From assembly GCA_032027045.1 (NCBI GenBank), contig JAVSMU010000001.1, positions 539,356 through 603,355 of the forward strand: DNA of 64,000 nt, written 5' to 3'. The notes beneath the pieces are model-generated. The model was not told the DNA's origin. It worked only from the letters and a program-made list of their open reading frames with translations, and made no database searches. Below, piece by piece: positions 35,911-45,222 of this stretch. The stretch is from Truepera sp. (GTDB lineage: Bacteria > Deinococcota > Deinococci > Deinococcales > Trueperaceae). The position numbers and the translations under genes were made by a program. The stretch's first letter is position 1. Each line of letters begins with the position of its first letter.

Positions 35911-38067
35911 CTACCGCACCTCGACCCGCACCCGCGCCGCGCGACCCTCGGCGTCGAGCACCGACAGCGTCACGAACCCCGGTCCCTCCACGGCCAGTCG
36001 CGTTTCGCGGTCGAAGGTCCCGATGGCCACCGGCTCGCCGTCGGCGAACCAGGTGAAGGGCGCCCGTCCCCGCTCGACCCGGGCAAGGATCTCGCCCGCC
36101 AGGGGCACGATGGCGGCGCCGTCGGGGGGGAAGGTCAGCCGTGGCGCGTCCTCCGTCCCGACCAGGCGCGCCCCGAACTGCCGCAAGGGAAGGGGTAAGT
36201 CTCCGTTGGACGCGGCGACGAGCGTTCCCGGCGGGGCCGGAGCCAAGGGGACGGGACGGGGCCCCAGGCGGGCGAATACCTCGAACAGGACCGGCAGGGC
36301 CACCTCCGCGCCGTACATGCCGGGCACCGGCGTACCGTCCGCGCGCCCCGCCCATACCCCGGCCACGTGCGCACCGTCGAAGCCCAGTGCGAGGGCGTCG
36401 CGGTGGCCGCTCGACGTGCCCGTCTTGACGGCGAGCTGCCAGTCAGGCAGCGTCGCGGCGCGGTGCGTGCCCGCCAGCACGTCCGCGACCAGCCACGCTG
36501 CCGCCGGCGCCATGATGCGAGCGTTCGGGCCTGGGGCCATGGCTCCCGTGGACGACAGCGCCACCGCCTCGCCACCGCGCGCGATGGCGGCGTACAGCTG
36601 CACCAACCCTTCGAGGCTCACGCCGATGCCGCCCAGGCTTATGGCCAAGCCGGGCGCGTCGCCGGGGACCACCGCACTTACCCCGGCCTGTCGGATGGCC
36701 GCGAGTACCGTGGCCGGCCCAAGCGCTTCGGTCAGCGCGATCACCGGCAGGTTCAGGGAGGCTTGCAGGGCCTCGCGAGCGGTGACGGGCCCCCGGAACA
36801 CGCCGTCGAAGTTCTGCGGCGCGTAGCCCGAGTAGTCCTCCGGCCGGTCGTTCAGGAAGGTTTCCGGGTGGGCCATGCCGGCTGAGAACGCGAGCCCGTA
36901 CACCAACGGCTTGAGCGTGGAGCCGGGCGAGCGCAGTGCCTGGGTCATGTCGACGAAGCCCTGTCGCGCGCCCGCAGCGTAGTCGGCCGAGCCGACGCTC
37001 GCGAGGATCGCCCCACTGTCGACGTCGGCGACCAGGAGAGCCAGTGTGGCCTGTGCCGGTAAGCCTGCAAGCGCGCCCGCGGCGAGCGCCTCCAGCGCGG
37101 CCTGCAGGTCGGCGTCGAGCGAAGTGTGGTGGAGCTGGCGTTCTGGCTCGGCCGCGCGTAGGCGGTCAGCGAGGTGAGGAGCCAACGTCGGGAACGGCCT
37201 GCGCGCGGTGGGCAACGCCTCGCGCATGGCTGCTCTGGCGGCGTCCGGGTCGATCGCGCCCACCGCCGCGGCGCGGGCCAGCACTCGGTCCCGCGCCGCC
37301 CGCGCGACCTCGGGGTGCTCGTCGGGGGTGCGCAGGCCCGGTGCCTGCGGAAGGGCGATCAGGAGCGCCGCCTCCGCCTCGGTCAGGCGCCCGGGTTCCT
37401 TGCCGAACCAGGCCAGGCTGCCCGCGCGCACGCCTTCTAAGTTGCCTCCCATGGGCGCGAGCTGGAGGTAAAGCGCGAGGACCTCGTCCTTGCTCAACAC
37501 CCGCTCGAGGGCCAAGGCGACCCGCAACTGCCTCAACTTGCCGGCCATGGTGCCGGTGGACCCGTCCTCGAGCAGGCGCGCTACTTGCATCGTCAGGGTC
37601 GAAGCGCCCGAGACGACCTGCCCATGGCGGAGGAACTGCCAGGCGGCGCGCGCGAGCGCGCCGAAGTCAACGCCGTGGTGCGCGTAGAAGCGCCGGTCCT
37701 CGTAAGCGACGAGCATGGCGAGGTAGCCGGGGTCCACGCTCGCGGGCGTCACCGCCAGCCGCCAGCGGCCGTCCGCCACCGTGAACGCCCGCAGCAGCCG
37801 GCCGTCTTGCGCCAGCACCTCCACCGAAGTCTCGACCGTCAGCGGCGGCAGGTCGGTGGCCCCGACCCAGCGGTCGACCACGGCCCAAAGGCCGGTGCCG
37901 AGCGCCAGCAACACGGCCACGGTCCACGCGGCGCGGCGCGCTCGACCCGCGTTCCCCGCCCTAGCCGCGCTCCGCGCTCGACCCGCGTTCCCCGCCCTAG
38001 CCGCGCTCCGCGCTCGACCCGCGTACCCCGCCCGAGCGGCGTGCCCCGCCGGAGGCCGCCCGCTCAT
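35911..38067 (-). CDS. pbpC: penicillin-binding protein 1C (glycosyltransferase/transpeptidase)
   Basis: 718 aa. Order: a cytoplasmic Ala/Arg/Gly tail made of 12-residue repeats (about 8-43), one membrane helix (TVAVLLALGTGLWAVV), GT51 glycosyltransferase (YEDRRFYAHHGVDFG, SGASTLTMQVARLL), transpeptidase with S383-x-x-K386 (GSTLKPL) and K548 in KTGTSSG, and a C-terminal BiPBP_C-like beta domain. The ATG overlaps the stop of the alpha-2-macroglobulin gene (ATGA), the same partnership seen in many bacteria. The open frame continues upstream to 38214 but only as a shadow of that gene. Confidence 0.93.
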   Translation of the reverse strand: MSGRPPAGHAARAGYAGRARSAARAGNAGRARSAARAGNAGRARRAAWTVAVLLALGTGLWAVVDRWVGATDLPPLTVETSVEVLAQDGRLLRAFTVADGRWRLAVTPASVDPGYLAMLVAYEDRRFYAHHGVDFGALARAAWQFLRHGQVVSGASTLTMQVARLLEDGSTGTMAGKLRQLRVALALERVLSKDEVLALYLQLAPMGGNLEGVRAGSLAWFGKEPGRLTEAEAALLIALPQAPGLRTPDEHPEVARAARDRVLARAAAVGAIDPDAARAAMREALPTARRPFPTLAPHLADRLRAAEPERQLHHTSLDADLQAALEALAAGALAGLPAQATLALLVADVDSGAILASVGSADYAAGARQGFVDMTQALRSPGSTLKPLVYGLAFSAGMAHPETFLNDRPEDYSGYAPQNFDGVFRGPVTAREALQASLNLPVIALTEALGPATVLAAIRQAGVSAVVPGDAPGLAISLGGIGVSLEGLVQLYAAIARGGEAVALSSTGAMAPGPNARIMAPAAAWLVADVLAGTHRAATLPDWQLAVKTGTSSGHRDALALGFDGAHVAGVWAGRADGTPVPGMYGAEVALPVLFEVFARLGPRPVPLAPAPPGTLVAASNGDLPLPLRQFGARLVGTEDAPRLTFPPDGAAIVPLAGEILARVERGRAPFTWFADGEPVAIGTFDRETRLAVEGPGFVTLSVLDAEGRAARVRVEVR
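37938..38045. repeat. 36-bp tandem repeat, three units, inside pbpC
   Basis: Units begin at 37938, 37974 and 38010; the first two are nearly identical and the third has drifted. In frame each unit encodes 12 residues (RAGNAGRARSAA type). Confidence 0.85.
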
Positions 38068-41000
38068 GGCCCGATGGTCACGCTGCCCGTGGCGCTGACG
38101 GCGAAGTTGGCCGGCCGGTACATGTCCTCCACCTGTGCCGCGGGGTAGTGGTAGGTGCCGGGCGAGACCGCGCGCATGACGTAAGCGAGCCGCAGCGGCT
38201 CGCCGGTGGTCCAATCGACCGCCGCAAGGAAGCGGTCGGAACGCGCCTCGGTCATCTCGGCGCCGACGTTCACCCTCAGCCAGTCGAGCGCGCGGATGTC
38301 GCCCTCACGCAGGAGGTTGGGGCTTTCGATCTCGAAGCCCGCTGCCAGGGCGTCGTCGATCATGAGCCGGCCGCCCGCCACGCCTCTATCGGGGCGCACT
38401 TCGAGGACCACGACCAGGCGGTCGCCTACCCTCACGTTGCTCAGGTCGGTCGGCTCACCGTCGGCCGTGTAGTGGCTGCGGGTGATGGTGTAGCCCACCC
38501 CGCCGGCCTTCGGCGCCTCCACGGGCACGCCCACGGTCGTGATGGTCACCGTCACGCGGGAGTCGCCGGCGTTGCGTATGACCGCCGGCGTCCCGTCGAA
38601 CAGCCGCACGACGTTGCCGGCCACGGGCCTGCCGTCGAGGACGAGCCCGTGAGCCTCGGCCCCCACGGCGATGGCCGCCCGGAGCGTCCAGGCCGCCTCC
38701 TGGGTGGACAACCGGTTCGCCGGGCCGCCCTGCGCTACGAGGTTCGCGAGTTGCACGCGGTCGACCACGCCGCTGCCCGCCTCCACAGCGAGCGCCAGCA
38801 GCCCGGCCCGGTCGCGGAGCAAGGAGCCGTAGTCGGCGCGCCAACCGCCCTGTTCGGCGCCCGCCAGCGCCAGGGCGCGAGCTTGGGCGAACATCGCCTC
38901 AGCGCGTTCCCGCTCCCCGTAAGCCGCGAGCGCGGCCCCCAGGTGGGCGGCCGCCAGCGGCGTGTCGAAGCGCTCGGCCAGGGTGCCGGCGTAGTAGCGC
39001 AGGTCGCCGATGGCGGCCTCGCCGGCGCGAGCCAGCACGTAGAAGGCGTACGCGTACCCGGCGGCGCCGTCTTGCATGCTGCCGGCGCGCGCCACTTGGT
39101 TGCGCAAGTTGTCGAGCGCCATGCGAAGCGCGGTCTCCGGAACGCCGGCGCCGTGCGCCTCGGCGAGCAACAGCACGTCGGTGGCGTAGGCGTCCAGCCA
39201 CAGGTCATAGCCGCCCGCGCTCCACACCCCGAACCTGCCCGTGCGTCCCTGACGCGTGAGGAGGCGGTCGATCCCGGCCTGAAGCTCCTCGCGCACCTCG
39301 GCCCGGGTCGACAACCCGAGCTGAACCACCGTCTCAGGTGCAAGCAGTAGCGGCATGAGGCTCGAGGCGATCTGCTCAGTGCAGCCGAACGGGTAAGTGA
39401 CGAGCCGCATGACAGTTCCCGGCAGGTCGAGGGCCGCTCCCGCGCCCGCGATCAGCGTTGTGCGCGTGGTGCCCGGCCGGAAGCCGGCCAGCGCGGCGTC
39501 GTCGAAGCGGTAGCGCTCACCCGGCGCCAGCACGAACTGGGTGACGCGCGCCGTTTCGGGGTCGGTGTATTGGACGCTCAGGCGCGCCTCGCGCGTGAGC
39601 ACGTGCCCGTCGGGCGTGGTCAGGGTGATCCGGTACGTGTGCTCACCCACGCTCGTGGCCTGCAGCGGCAGGTCGAGCACCGCCCGCCCGCCGGCGGTCA
39701 ATTCGACCGTCTCCGGCGCCTCACCCAGGCCTTCCCCCGCGACCTCGAGCTGCATGACACCGGCCGGCCCGGTGACATGAGTCAACTCGAGCCGCAGCCG
39801 GCTGCCGTCGCCCGGGGCCAGGAAGCGGGGCAGGCTTGCCTGCACGACCACCGGGTCGCGCGCCAGCACGTCGGCCTGCGCCTGGCCCACGGCGCGACCC
39901 GTCCAGGCCACCGCCATGAGGCGGACGGTGCCGTTGAACGCCGGTAGGTCGAACGTCACCTCCGCGCGGCCACCAACGAGCGTGATGGGCCCCGAGAAGA
40001 GCGCGAGTAGCTCCTCGGCGGGGGCGGGACCGGCACTGTAGTTCTCCATCTCGAGACCGCCCCCGGAACGGACCTGGCCCAGGGCGCCCTGGCCGGCGTC
40101 GATGAGCCTTCCGTAGAGGTCACGAACCCCGACTCCCAGGCGCCGCTGGCCGAAGTAGTAGCCGAGTGGGTCGGGCGCCGAGTAGCCGGTGAGCGTGAGA
40201 ACGCCCAGGTCGACCGCGGCGACGGTGGCGTAGGCGGGCCCGTCGGGCACGCCCTGCACCTCGAGCACCACGTTCAGCGGTCCGCGCGGGTCGGCCTCGG
40301 CCGGCGCCAGCAGCACGGCATGCAGGGCCCTGTCGCCGGGCGCGACCGCGGCGTGGGCCACCCCGAGGCTGCGCGCCGGCGCGTGCCCGTCGACGTCGCT
40401 GGGCCGGATCAGGCTGGCCGTAACGTAGGCGCCGGTGCCCCAGGCCTCGGTCACCGGAAGTTCGACGGTCGTCTCGCCGTCAACCGCCACCATCCGTAGG
40501 TCGACGACGGCGTCCGACAGCACCGCGACGAGCGCCGTGCCGGCGCCCTCGGGAACGATGCGCAAGGTAGCCACGTCGCCGGGCACGTAGGTCGGCGCGT
40601 CCAGCGAAACTTCGAGCAGGTCGGGCGTGTCACGCGAGGCGTCGACGCCGTACCAACCCGCGGCGAACGCTACGGAGGCGCTGGCGAACGTGGTGCCTTC
40701 GTAGGTCACCCGGAGCTCGTGGCGGCCCCACGTCACGGGCACGCTGATGCCGGCGGGCCGGCCCGCGACCGCCGCGACCCCCTCGCCGACGCGTTGACGC
40801 TCGGTCACGGGCTCCCAGTACCAGCGGCCGTTAACGGCGTACCACTGGTAGCGGGTCACGACGCGGTCCAGCTGCCAGCGCAGGTCGCCGGCCATCGGGT
40901 CGCCGTTGGGGTCGACCAACGCCAGGTCGAAGGTGGCGGCCGTGTTCTCGGGCAGCGCGTCGTCGAAGCCGGGTCGGATGCCGACCACGGGCCCCGTCGG

Positions 41001-43526
41001 GCGCAGCGCGCGGGTCACGTCACGCTCCACGGGGCGCGCCGACCCGTCGAGGAGCGTCGCTCGCACGGTGAGTGCGTAGGGGCGCGCGTCGAGCTCGAGG
41101 TGGCCGAGGGGCAATGGGGCCACCAGGTGCCCGTCGGCGTCCGTCAAGCGGCCGGGCTCGAACTCGCGCCGCTGCACGTCGAGGCGCTGGTCGTGGCGGC
41201 CGAAGCGGAAGCCCGGCCAGCCGGCCAGATCGGTGGTGGTGGCGACGCTCACGCTACCCGATAGGGCCAGGCCGGCCGCGGGAGCGCCGAAGAGGTAGCG
41301 GGCATCGACCTCGAGGTCGGGTGGCGCGGCCGGATCGACCGGGCCTTCGGTGTCAAGCTTCACGTCGAAGTCGATGCGATCGGGCAGGAAGTCCTCGACC
41401 AGCACCTTCTCGCTGGCCAGGGCGGGTTCGCCCGGGTCGGCGTAGGTCTCTACTCGCCACACGCCGCGCGGCACGTCGGCCCCCAACGCCAGTGCGACCA
41501 CGTGACCACCGGCTTGGCCGCCGTCAGAAACGACGCGCGAGTATTCGACGCCATCGGGCCGCAGCAACAGCACGGTGAGCGGCAACCCCTCGATCGCGCT
41601 CGCTCCGCTGTCGCGCACGAGCGCCGTCAGGTGGATCGTCTCGCCGGGGCGGTAAGCGCCGCGGTCCGTAGCCAGGAACACGTCGATGGGGCCGGCGGCG
41701 GCGCGCCCCTCGACTCCCCGGTCCGAGAGGTCGAACTCGGGCTCCTCGAGCGACAGCACGGCCAAGTCGTCGGTTCCCTCGACCAGGACCATGGCCGGGG
41801 CCGAGTTGCCCGAACCGCGCGCTAGCGCGGGAGCGAAGCGCACGTGGCCCTCCGCGTCCGTGTCGGCCTCGGCGAGCACCCGGTTCGAGCGCGCGACGAG
41901 CGCCACGCGCAGGCCCTCGACCGGCCGGCCGTCACCGAGCCGCTGCACCACCACGTGCAGGCCGTCGGTGCCCGAAAGCGTCGTGACACCCAGGTCCGAG
42001 ACCATGAACCACTGCGTGGCGGGCGCGACGTCGTACGGGTCGGCGCCGGGCACACTCGCGCGCAGCACGTAGACCCCGGGCTCGAGCGTCCCGACCTCGT
42101 CGAGCGGGAGCCGCGACGTGGTCTCTTGGTTAAGGCTGCCCTCGAGGATCGCCTCGCCCTCCCAGACCACCTCCGCCAGGAGCTGCTCGAAGCGCTCGCC
42201 CTCCCACGCTCCGAGTGCCTGCAGGAAATCGCCCTGCTTGGTGGCGGTTACCAGGTTGCGATCCGACACCCGCAGGAGCCGCAGGTCCAGGTGGTCGGCG
42301 TTCACCGTCTCCACGGGCAGCGCACGCGGGCCCCGTGCGGGCAGCACGTAGGTCCGGCCCGCGAACCGCACCGACGGCGCGCGGTCGCGAACGTAGACGT
42401 CGAGGGGCACGTCCCTCACCAGCGAGTCCCCCGTCGCGCTCGGTAGGCCGGCGCGAAGCGTCAGGGCGTAGCTCTCCCCGAAGACGACCCCGATGACGCA
42501 GAGCTGTTGCCCCTCGACCTCCAGCGCGAGACCTGGTACGGGCCGTTGGACGTACGGCCCGTAGTCGCGCATGGGGGAGAGGCCCTCGGAGAAGGTGACG
42601 CAGATGCGTGGCGCCGCGGTGCTGGCGTCCACGTCGTGGGTCAGGACGCGGAAGCCGAACGCCTCGCGCAAGCGCGCGAGCTCGTCGGGGGCGATGCCGG
42701 GAGCGAGCCGGTCGGCCAGGCGCGCGGCGCCCAGCGCGGCCTCGCCCCGGTAGGTGGCCTCCAGCGCCTGCGCCATGACCAGGAGCGCATCCGCGCGGCC
42801 GGCGTCGGGGAGGCGTAGTGCCGCGTTGAGCGCGGCGAGGACGGCGCTGCGGTTGAGTTGGAAGCGGCGGTTCGAGTCGCTCTCGGCCTGCACCGCGAGG
42901 GCGCGCGCGTGCGCCAGCCAGGCGGCGCCGCTATCGGCCACCGTGACGGCGGCGCCCGTCGCCCAGGTGGCCTCGGGTGGCTCCTGCTCGCCTGCCGTGT
43001 CCAGCCAGGCGGCCTCCGACCACTTGCCGGCCTGGTAGCGCTCGGCCACGGTTTCCGCCTGCTCGAGGGCGTCGTCGAAGTCGCTGCGCCCGAGGAAGTC
43101 CATGGTCGCCGCGGCCGCCTTCGCCCGCTCGAGGGCGGCGGCGCTCTGCTGCTTGACAACTCCGGAGAGAGCATCCTCGAAGGGCACCTGCTCGCCGAGG
43201 ACGTCCTTGAGGAAGCAGGCGCCGTTCTTCTGGTCGAAGGTGAAACCGGCGCAGCCCCCCTCGCGCATGCAGGTGGCGTGGCACTGGGCCAGCGTGACGT
43301 TGAAGAGGGTCGTGAGGTCGCCGCCGGGGTAGTCAGTGTCGTCCCAGGTGGTGGCGAAGCGTTCGGGGATGGGAGCGTCCTGGGCCCACGCCTGGAGCGG
43401 AGCGGACAGCGCTACGAGCGCCAGGACGGCGAGGCGCAAGGAGGACCTCATGCCGCTGAGGTCGAGTGGGGAGCGCCTCTCGAGAATCTTCTCGAACCCG
43501 AGTGACTTGCGGCTGGGCGTCGCCAT
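38064..43526 (-). CDS. bacterial alpha-2-macroglobulin with thioester motif (YfhM-like)
   Basis: 1820 aa, envelope-located. A signal or signal-anchor (RLAVLALVALSAPLQAWA) comes after a 28-residue N-terminal extension; then a small cysteine-rich PAN-like module (CHATCMREGGCAGF...ACFLKD) near 80-110, MG domains, the MG2/bait region, the A2M domain and the thioester domain with CTEQ at C1382 (YPFGCTEQIASS). It is thought to trap foreign proteases and link to them covalently. Start 43526 is chosen for the GGAGG 6 nt upstream; the ATG at 43451 gives a neater signal peptide but no ribosome site. Co-translated with pbpC. Confidence 0.93.
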   Translation of the reverse strand: MATPSRKSLGFEKILERRSPLDLSGMRSSLRLAVLALVALSAPLQAWAQDAPIPERFATTWDDTDYPGGDLTTLFNVTLAQCHATCMREGGCAGFTFDQKNGACFLKDVLGEQVPFEDALSGVVKQQSAAALERAKAAAATMDFLGRSDFDDALEQAETVAERYQAGKWSEAAWLDTAGEQEPPEATWATGAAVTVADSGAAWLAHARALAVQAESDSNRRFQLNRSAVLAALNAALRLPDAGRADALLVMAQALEATYRGEAALGAARLADRLAPGIAPDELARLREAFGFRVLTHDVDASTAAPRICVTFSEGLSPMRDYGPYVQRPVPGLALEVEGQQLCVIGVVFGESYALTLRAGLPSATGDSLVRDVPLDVYVRDRAPSVRFAGRTYVLPARGPRALPVETVNADHLDLRLLRVSDRNLVTATKQGDFLQALGAWEGERFEQLLAEVVWEGEAILEGSLNQETTSRLPLDEVGTLEPGVYVLRASVPGADPYDVAPATQWFMVSDLGVTTLSGTDGLHVVVQRLGDGRPVEGLRVALVARSNRVLAEADTDAEGHVRFAPALARGSGNSAPAMVLVEGTDDLAVLSLEEPEFDLSDRGVEGRAAAGPIDVFLATDRGAYRPGETIHLTALVRDSGASAIEGLPLTVLLLRPDGVEYSRVVSDGGQAGGHVVALALGADVPRGVWRVETYADPGEPALASEKVLVEDFLPDRIDFDVKLDTEGPVDPAAPPDLEVDARYLFGAPAAGLALSGSVSVATTTDLAGWPGFRFGRHDQRLDVQRREFEPGRLTDADGHLVAPLPLGHLELDARPYALTVRATLLDGSARPVERDVTRALRPTGPVVGIRPGFDDALPENTAATFDLALVDPNGDPMAGDLRWQLDRVVTRYQWYAVNGRWYWEPVTERQRVGEGVAAVAGRPAGISVPVTWGRHELRVTYEGTTFASASVAFAAGWYGVDASRDTPDLLEVSLDAPTYVPGDVATLRIVPEGAGTALVAVLSDAVVDLRMVAVDGETTVELPVTEAWGTGAYVTASLIRPSDVDGHAPARSLGVAHAAVAPGDRALHAVLLAPAEADPRGPLNVVLEVQGVPDGPAYATVAAVDLGVLTLTGYSAPDPLGYYFGQRRLGVGVRDLYGRLIDAGQGALGQVRSGGGLEMENYSAGPAPAEELLALFSGPITLVGGRAEVTFDLPAFNGTVRLMAVAWTGRAVGQAQADVLARDPVVVQASLPRFLAPGDGSRLRLELTHVTGPAGVMQLEVAGEGLGEAPETVELTAGGRAVLDLPLQATSVGEHTYRITLTTPDGHVLTREARLSVQYTDPETARVTQFVLAPGERYRFDDAALAGFRPGTTRTTLIAGAGAALDLPGTVMRLVTYPFGCTEQIASSLMPLLLAPETVVQLGLSTRAEVREELQAGIDRLLTRQGRTGRFGVWSAGGYDLWLDAYATDVLLLAEAHGAGVPETALRMALDNLRNQVARAGSMQDGAAGYAYAFYVLARAGEAAIGDLRYYAGTLAERFDTPLAAAHLGAALAAYGERERAEAMFAQARALALAGAEQGGWRADYGSLLRDRAGLLALAVEAGSGVVDRVQLANLVAQGGPANRLSTQEAAWTLRAAIAVGAEAHGLVLDGRPVAGNVVRLFDGTPAVIRNAGDSRVTVTITTVGVPVEAPKAGGVGYTITRSHYTADGEPTDLSNVRVGDRLVVVLEVRPDRGVAGGRLMIDDALAAGFEIESPNLLREGDIRALDWLRVNVGAEMTEARSDRFLAAVDWTTGEPLRLAYVMRAVSPGTYHYPAAQVEDMYRPANFAVSATGSVTIGP

Positions 43527-43841
43527 GGCAAGCCTCCAAGACAGTAGATGGAAGTCAGGCTAGCACGCGTTATGGCTTGATGGGAGCGTGCCTCTCCGGA
43601 GCGGCATATCGTCTCATGCAGCGCAACGCCACTTGTCTTTTCATTCGAACGCGGGGCCTGCCCTCGGGTCGTCCGCCGAGGACCGCAGCCGGCCGAGATC
43701 ATGAAGGCTCGAGGCCGGCTGACGGCGCCCGCTGGGGCGCTCTTCATGTGACATCGGGCCGGCGACGTGTTGCGGTCGAGGTTTAGGGTCGAACCATCGC
43801 GATGACCGAAGCGCCACCGCGACACGAAAGGGAGGCTGACT
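43527..43841. other. 315-bp divergent intergenic region
   Basis: Separates the alpha-2-macroglobulin gene (minus) from the cupredoxin gene (plus). It contains the GGAGG of the former (43533-43537), a possible minus-strand -10 box TACTGT just upstream of it, and an inverted repeat AGCCGGCC (43687-43694) / GGCCGGCT (43713-43720) with an 18-nt loop. I see no convincing gene, tRNA or mobile-element remnant. Confidence 0.6.
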
Positions 43842-44657
43842 ATGCCCACTTCGGGCCTTTCCCGCGACAAGATCATGGTGCGCGTCGTCGCTGGCGCCGC
43901 GGCGCTCGTTTCGTTCCTGGCACTGATGGCCGGCAGCGCCTTCGCCGCCGGCTCGAGCTTCGTAGTGCCCGCGGCCATGGACACCAAGGAAGTCCACATG
44001 CCGGGCGACTACTTCGCGCAACCGGTGATCGTGGTGCATGCCGGCGATACCGTCACCTGGATCAACGATGACAGCGTCAAGCACTCGGTCGTGTCGTTTC
44101 CCGGTCTGCCGGTCGACTTCCACCTCGAACTCGACGCCGGCAAGTCCGGCACCTTCCAGTTCGACCAGCCCGGCGTTTACCGCTATTACAGCGACCAGCA
44201 AGCTACCTACGGCAAGATGATGGACGACGCGAAGGCCGATAAGGGAACGGGCGTCTACCCCGCGCCGATGCGCGGCGCAGTCGTGGTGCTGGACGGCAAC
44301 GACGGTCTGCCGGCCAGCAGCAGCGCGACCGTTGACATCCCCGGGGACAGCATGAAGTTCACCCCCTGGGCGCTGGTCGTGAAGGCCGGCGACACCGTCA
44401 CCTGGACGAATCATGACGACGACATGCTGCACATGGTGAGTAGCGTGCCCGACCATGCGGCCGCCGCCATCCCCCCCATAAGCCTGCCGGCCGCAACGGG
44501 AACGGGCACCTTCACCTTCACGCAGGCCGGCGTGTACTACTACTATTGCCCGGTCCACGCCTCCTACAAGGCCGACGAGGGCATCTTGTACCCGCTCGAG
44601 AGCTACGGCATGTTCCCGTACTTGATGGACGGCATCGTGATCGTGACGCCCAACTGA
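43842..44657 (+). CDS. exported tandem cupredoxin (plastocyanin-like copper protein)
   Basis: 271 aa with a signal peptide (VVAGAAALVSFLALMAGSAFAA). Two cupredoxin domains follow, about residues 45-150 and 155-270. The second keeps type-1 copper ligands: His in MLHMVS, Cys and His in YYYYCPVHASY, with a Met further on. The first has the fold and one His (VKHSVVSF) but a Ser-Asp pair (YYSDQQA) where the Cys ligand should be, so it probably holds no copper. Likely a periplasmic electron carrier. GGGAGG lies 6 nt before the ATG. No redox partner is adjacent. Confidence 0.87.
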   Translation: MPTSGLSRDKIMVRVVAGAAALVSFLALMAGSAFAAGSSFVVPAAMDTKEVHMPGDYFAQPVIVVHAGDTVTWINDDSVKHSVVSFPGLPVDFHLELDAGKSGTFQFDQPGVYRYYSDQQATYGKMMDDAKADKGTGVYPAPMRGAVVVLDGNDGLPASSSATVDIPGDSMKFTPWALVVKAGDTVTWTNHDDDMLHMVSSVPDHAAAAIPPISLPAATGTGTFTFTQAGVYYYYCPVHASYKADEGILYPLESYGMFPYLMDGIVIVTPN

Positions 44658-44676
44658 CGGAGGGCCGCGCGTCACT

Positions 44677-45222
44677 TCAGAGGGGCTTGAAGCGCTCGAA
44701 CGTCTCCTCGCACGCCTCGCAGGTCCGGATCTCCCGGCAGAGGGTAGAGCCGAACGGGTTCCGCAGGCGCGTGTCCGGGTGGCCGCAGCGCGGGCAGCGC
44801 ACCGGCGCGTCGAGCGCTATCTGCAGCAGCCCGCCATGCGGCTGCGGCGGCGCGATGCCGAACTCCTCGAGCTTCCGGCGCGCCTCGTCGGTCATCTCGT
44901 CGGTCGACCAGGGTGGCGAGAGGCGTCTGCTCACCTCGACGTGCTCGACGCCCGCACCGCGCACCGCCGCGGCCACGTCGGCCTCTATGACGGCGAGGGC
45001 CGGGCAGCCGGAGAAGGTGGGGGTTATGACCACGCTCACGACGCCACTGCGTTGCCCCGTGGCGGCGGCGTCGGCGGCCGGCCGCGCGTGAGCTACTTCG
45101 CGCACCAGCCCCATCTCGACGATGTTGAGGACGGGTATCTCCGGGTCATGCACGGTCGTCAACGCTTGCCAGACGCGGTCCAGCACGGGGTCGGCGGTGA
45201 CCTGGGGTCGCATGGCGCTCAC
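44677..45222 (-). CDS. paaD: PaaD, phenylacetyl-CoA epoxidase maturation factor
   Basis: 181 aa. N-terminal MIP18/DUF59 domain (VHDPEIPVLNIVEMGLV, VVITPTFSGCPAL) implicated in metal-cofactor delivery, and a C-terminal zinc-ribbon-like part with CPRCG, a single Cys (STLCREI) and CEAC. Needed for assembly of the PaaABCE epoxidase rather than catalysis. The GTG start overlaps the paaC stop (GTGA); an ATG nine bases later is the alternative. Last gene of the paaABCD run. Confidence 0.92.
   Translation of the reverse strand: MSAMRPQVTADPVLDRVWQALTTVHDPEIPVLNIVEMGLVREVAHARPAADAAATGQRSGVVSVVITPTFSGCPALAVIEADVAAAVRGAGVEHVEVSRRLSPPWSTDEMTDEARRKLEEFGIAPPQPHGGLLQIALDAPVRCPRCGHPDTRLRNPFGSTLCREIRTCEACEETFERFKPL

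Noticed and set aside
37938-38045. Possible CRISPR-like array
   Set aside because: The 36-bp units are directly adjacent with no spacers and are in frame inside pbpC.
43527-43841. tRNA or small-RNA gene in the longest promoter gap
   Set aside because: No cloverleaf, no T-loop with matching acceptor stem; only one simple inverted repeat.
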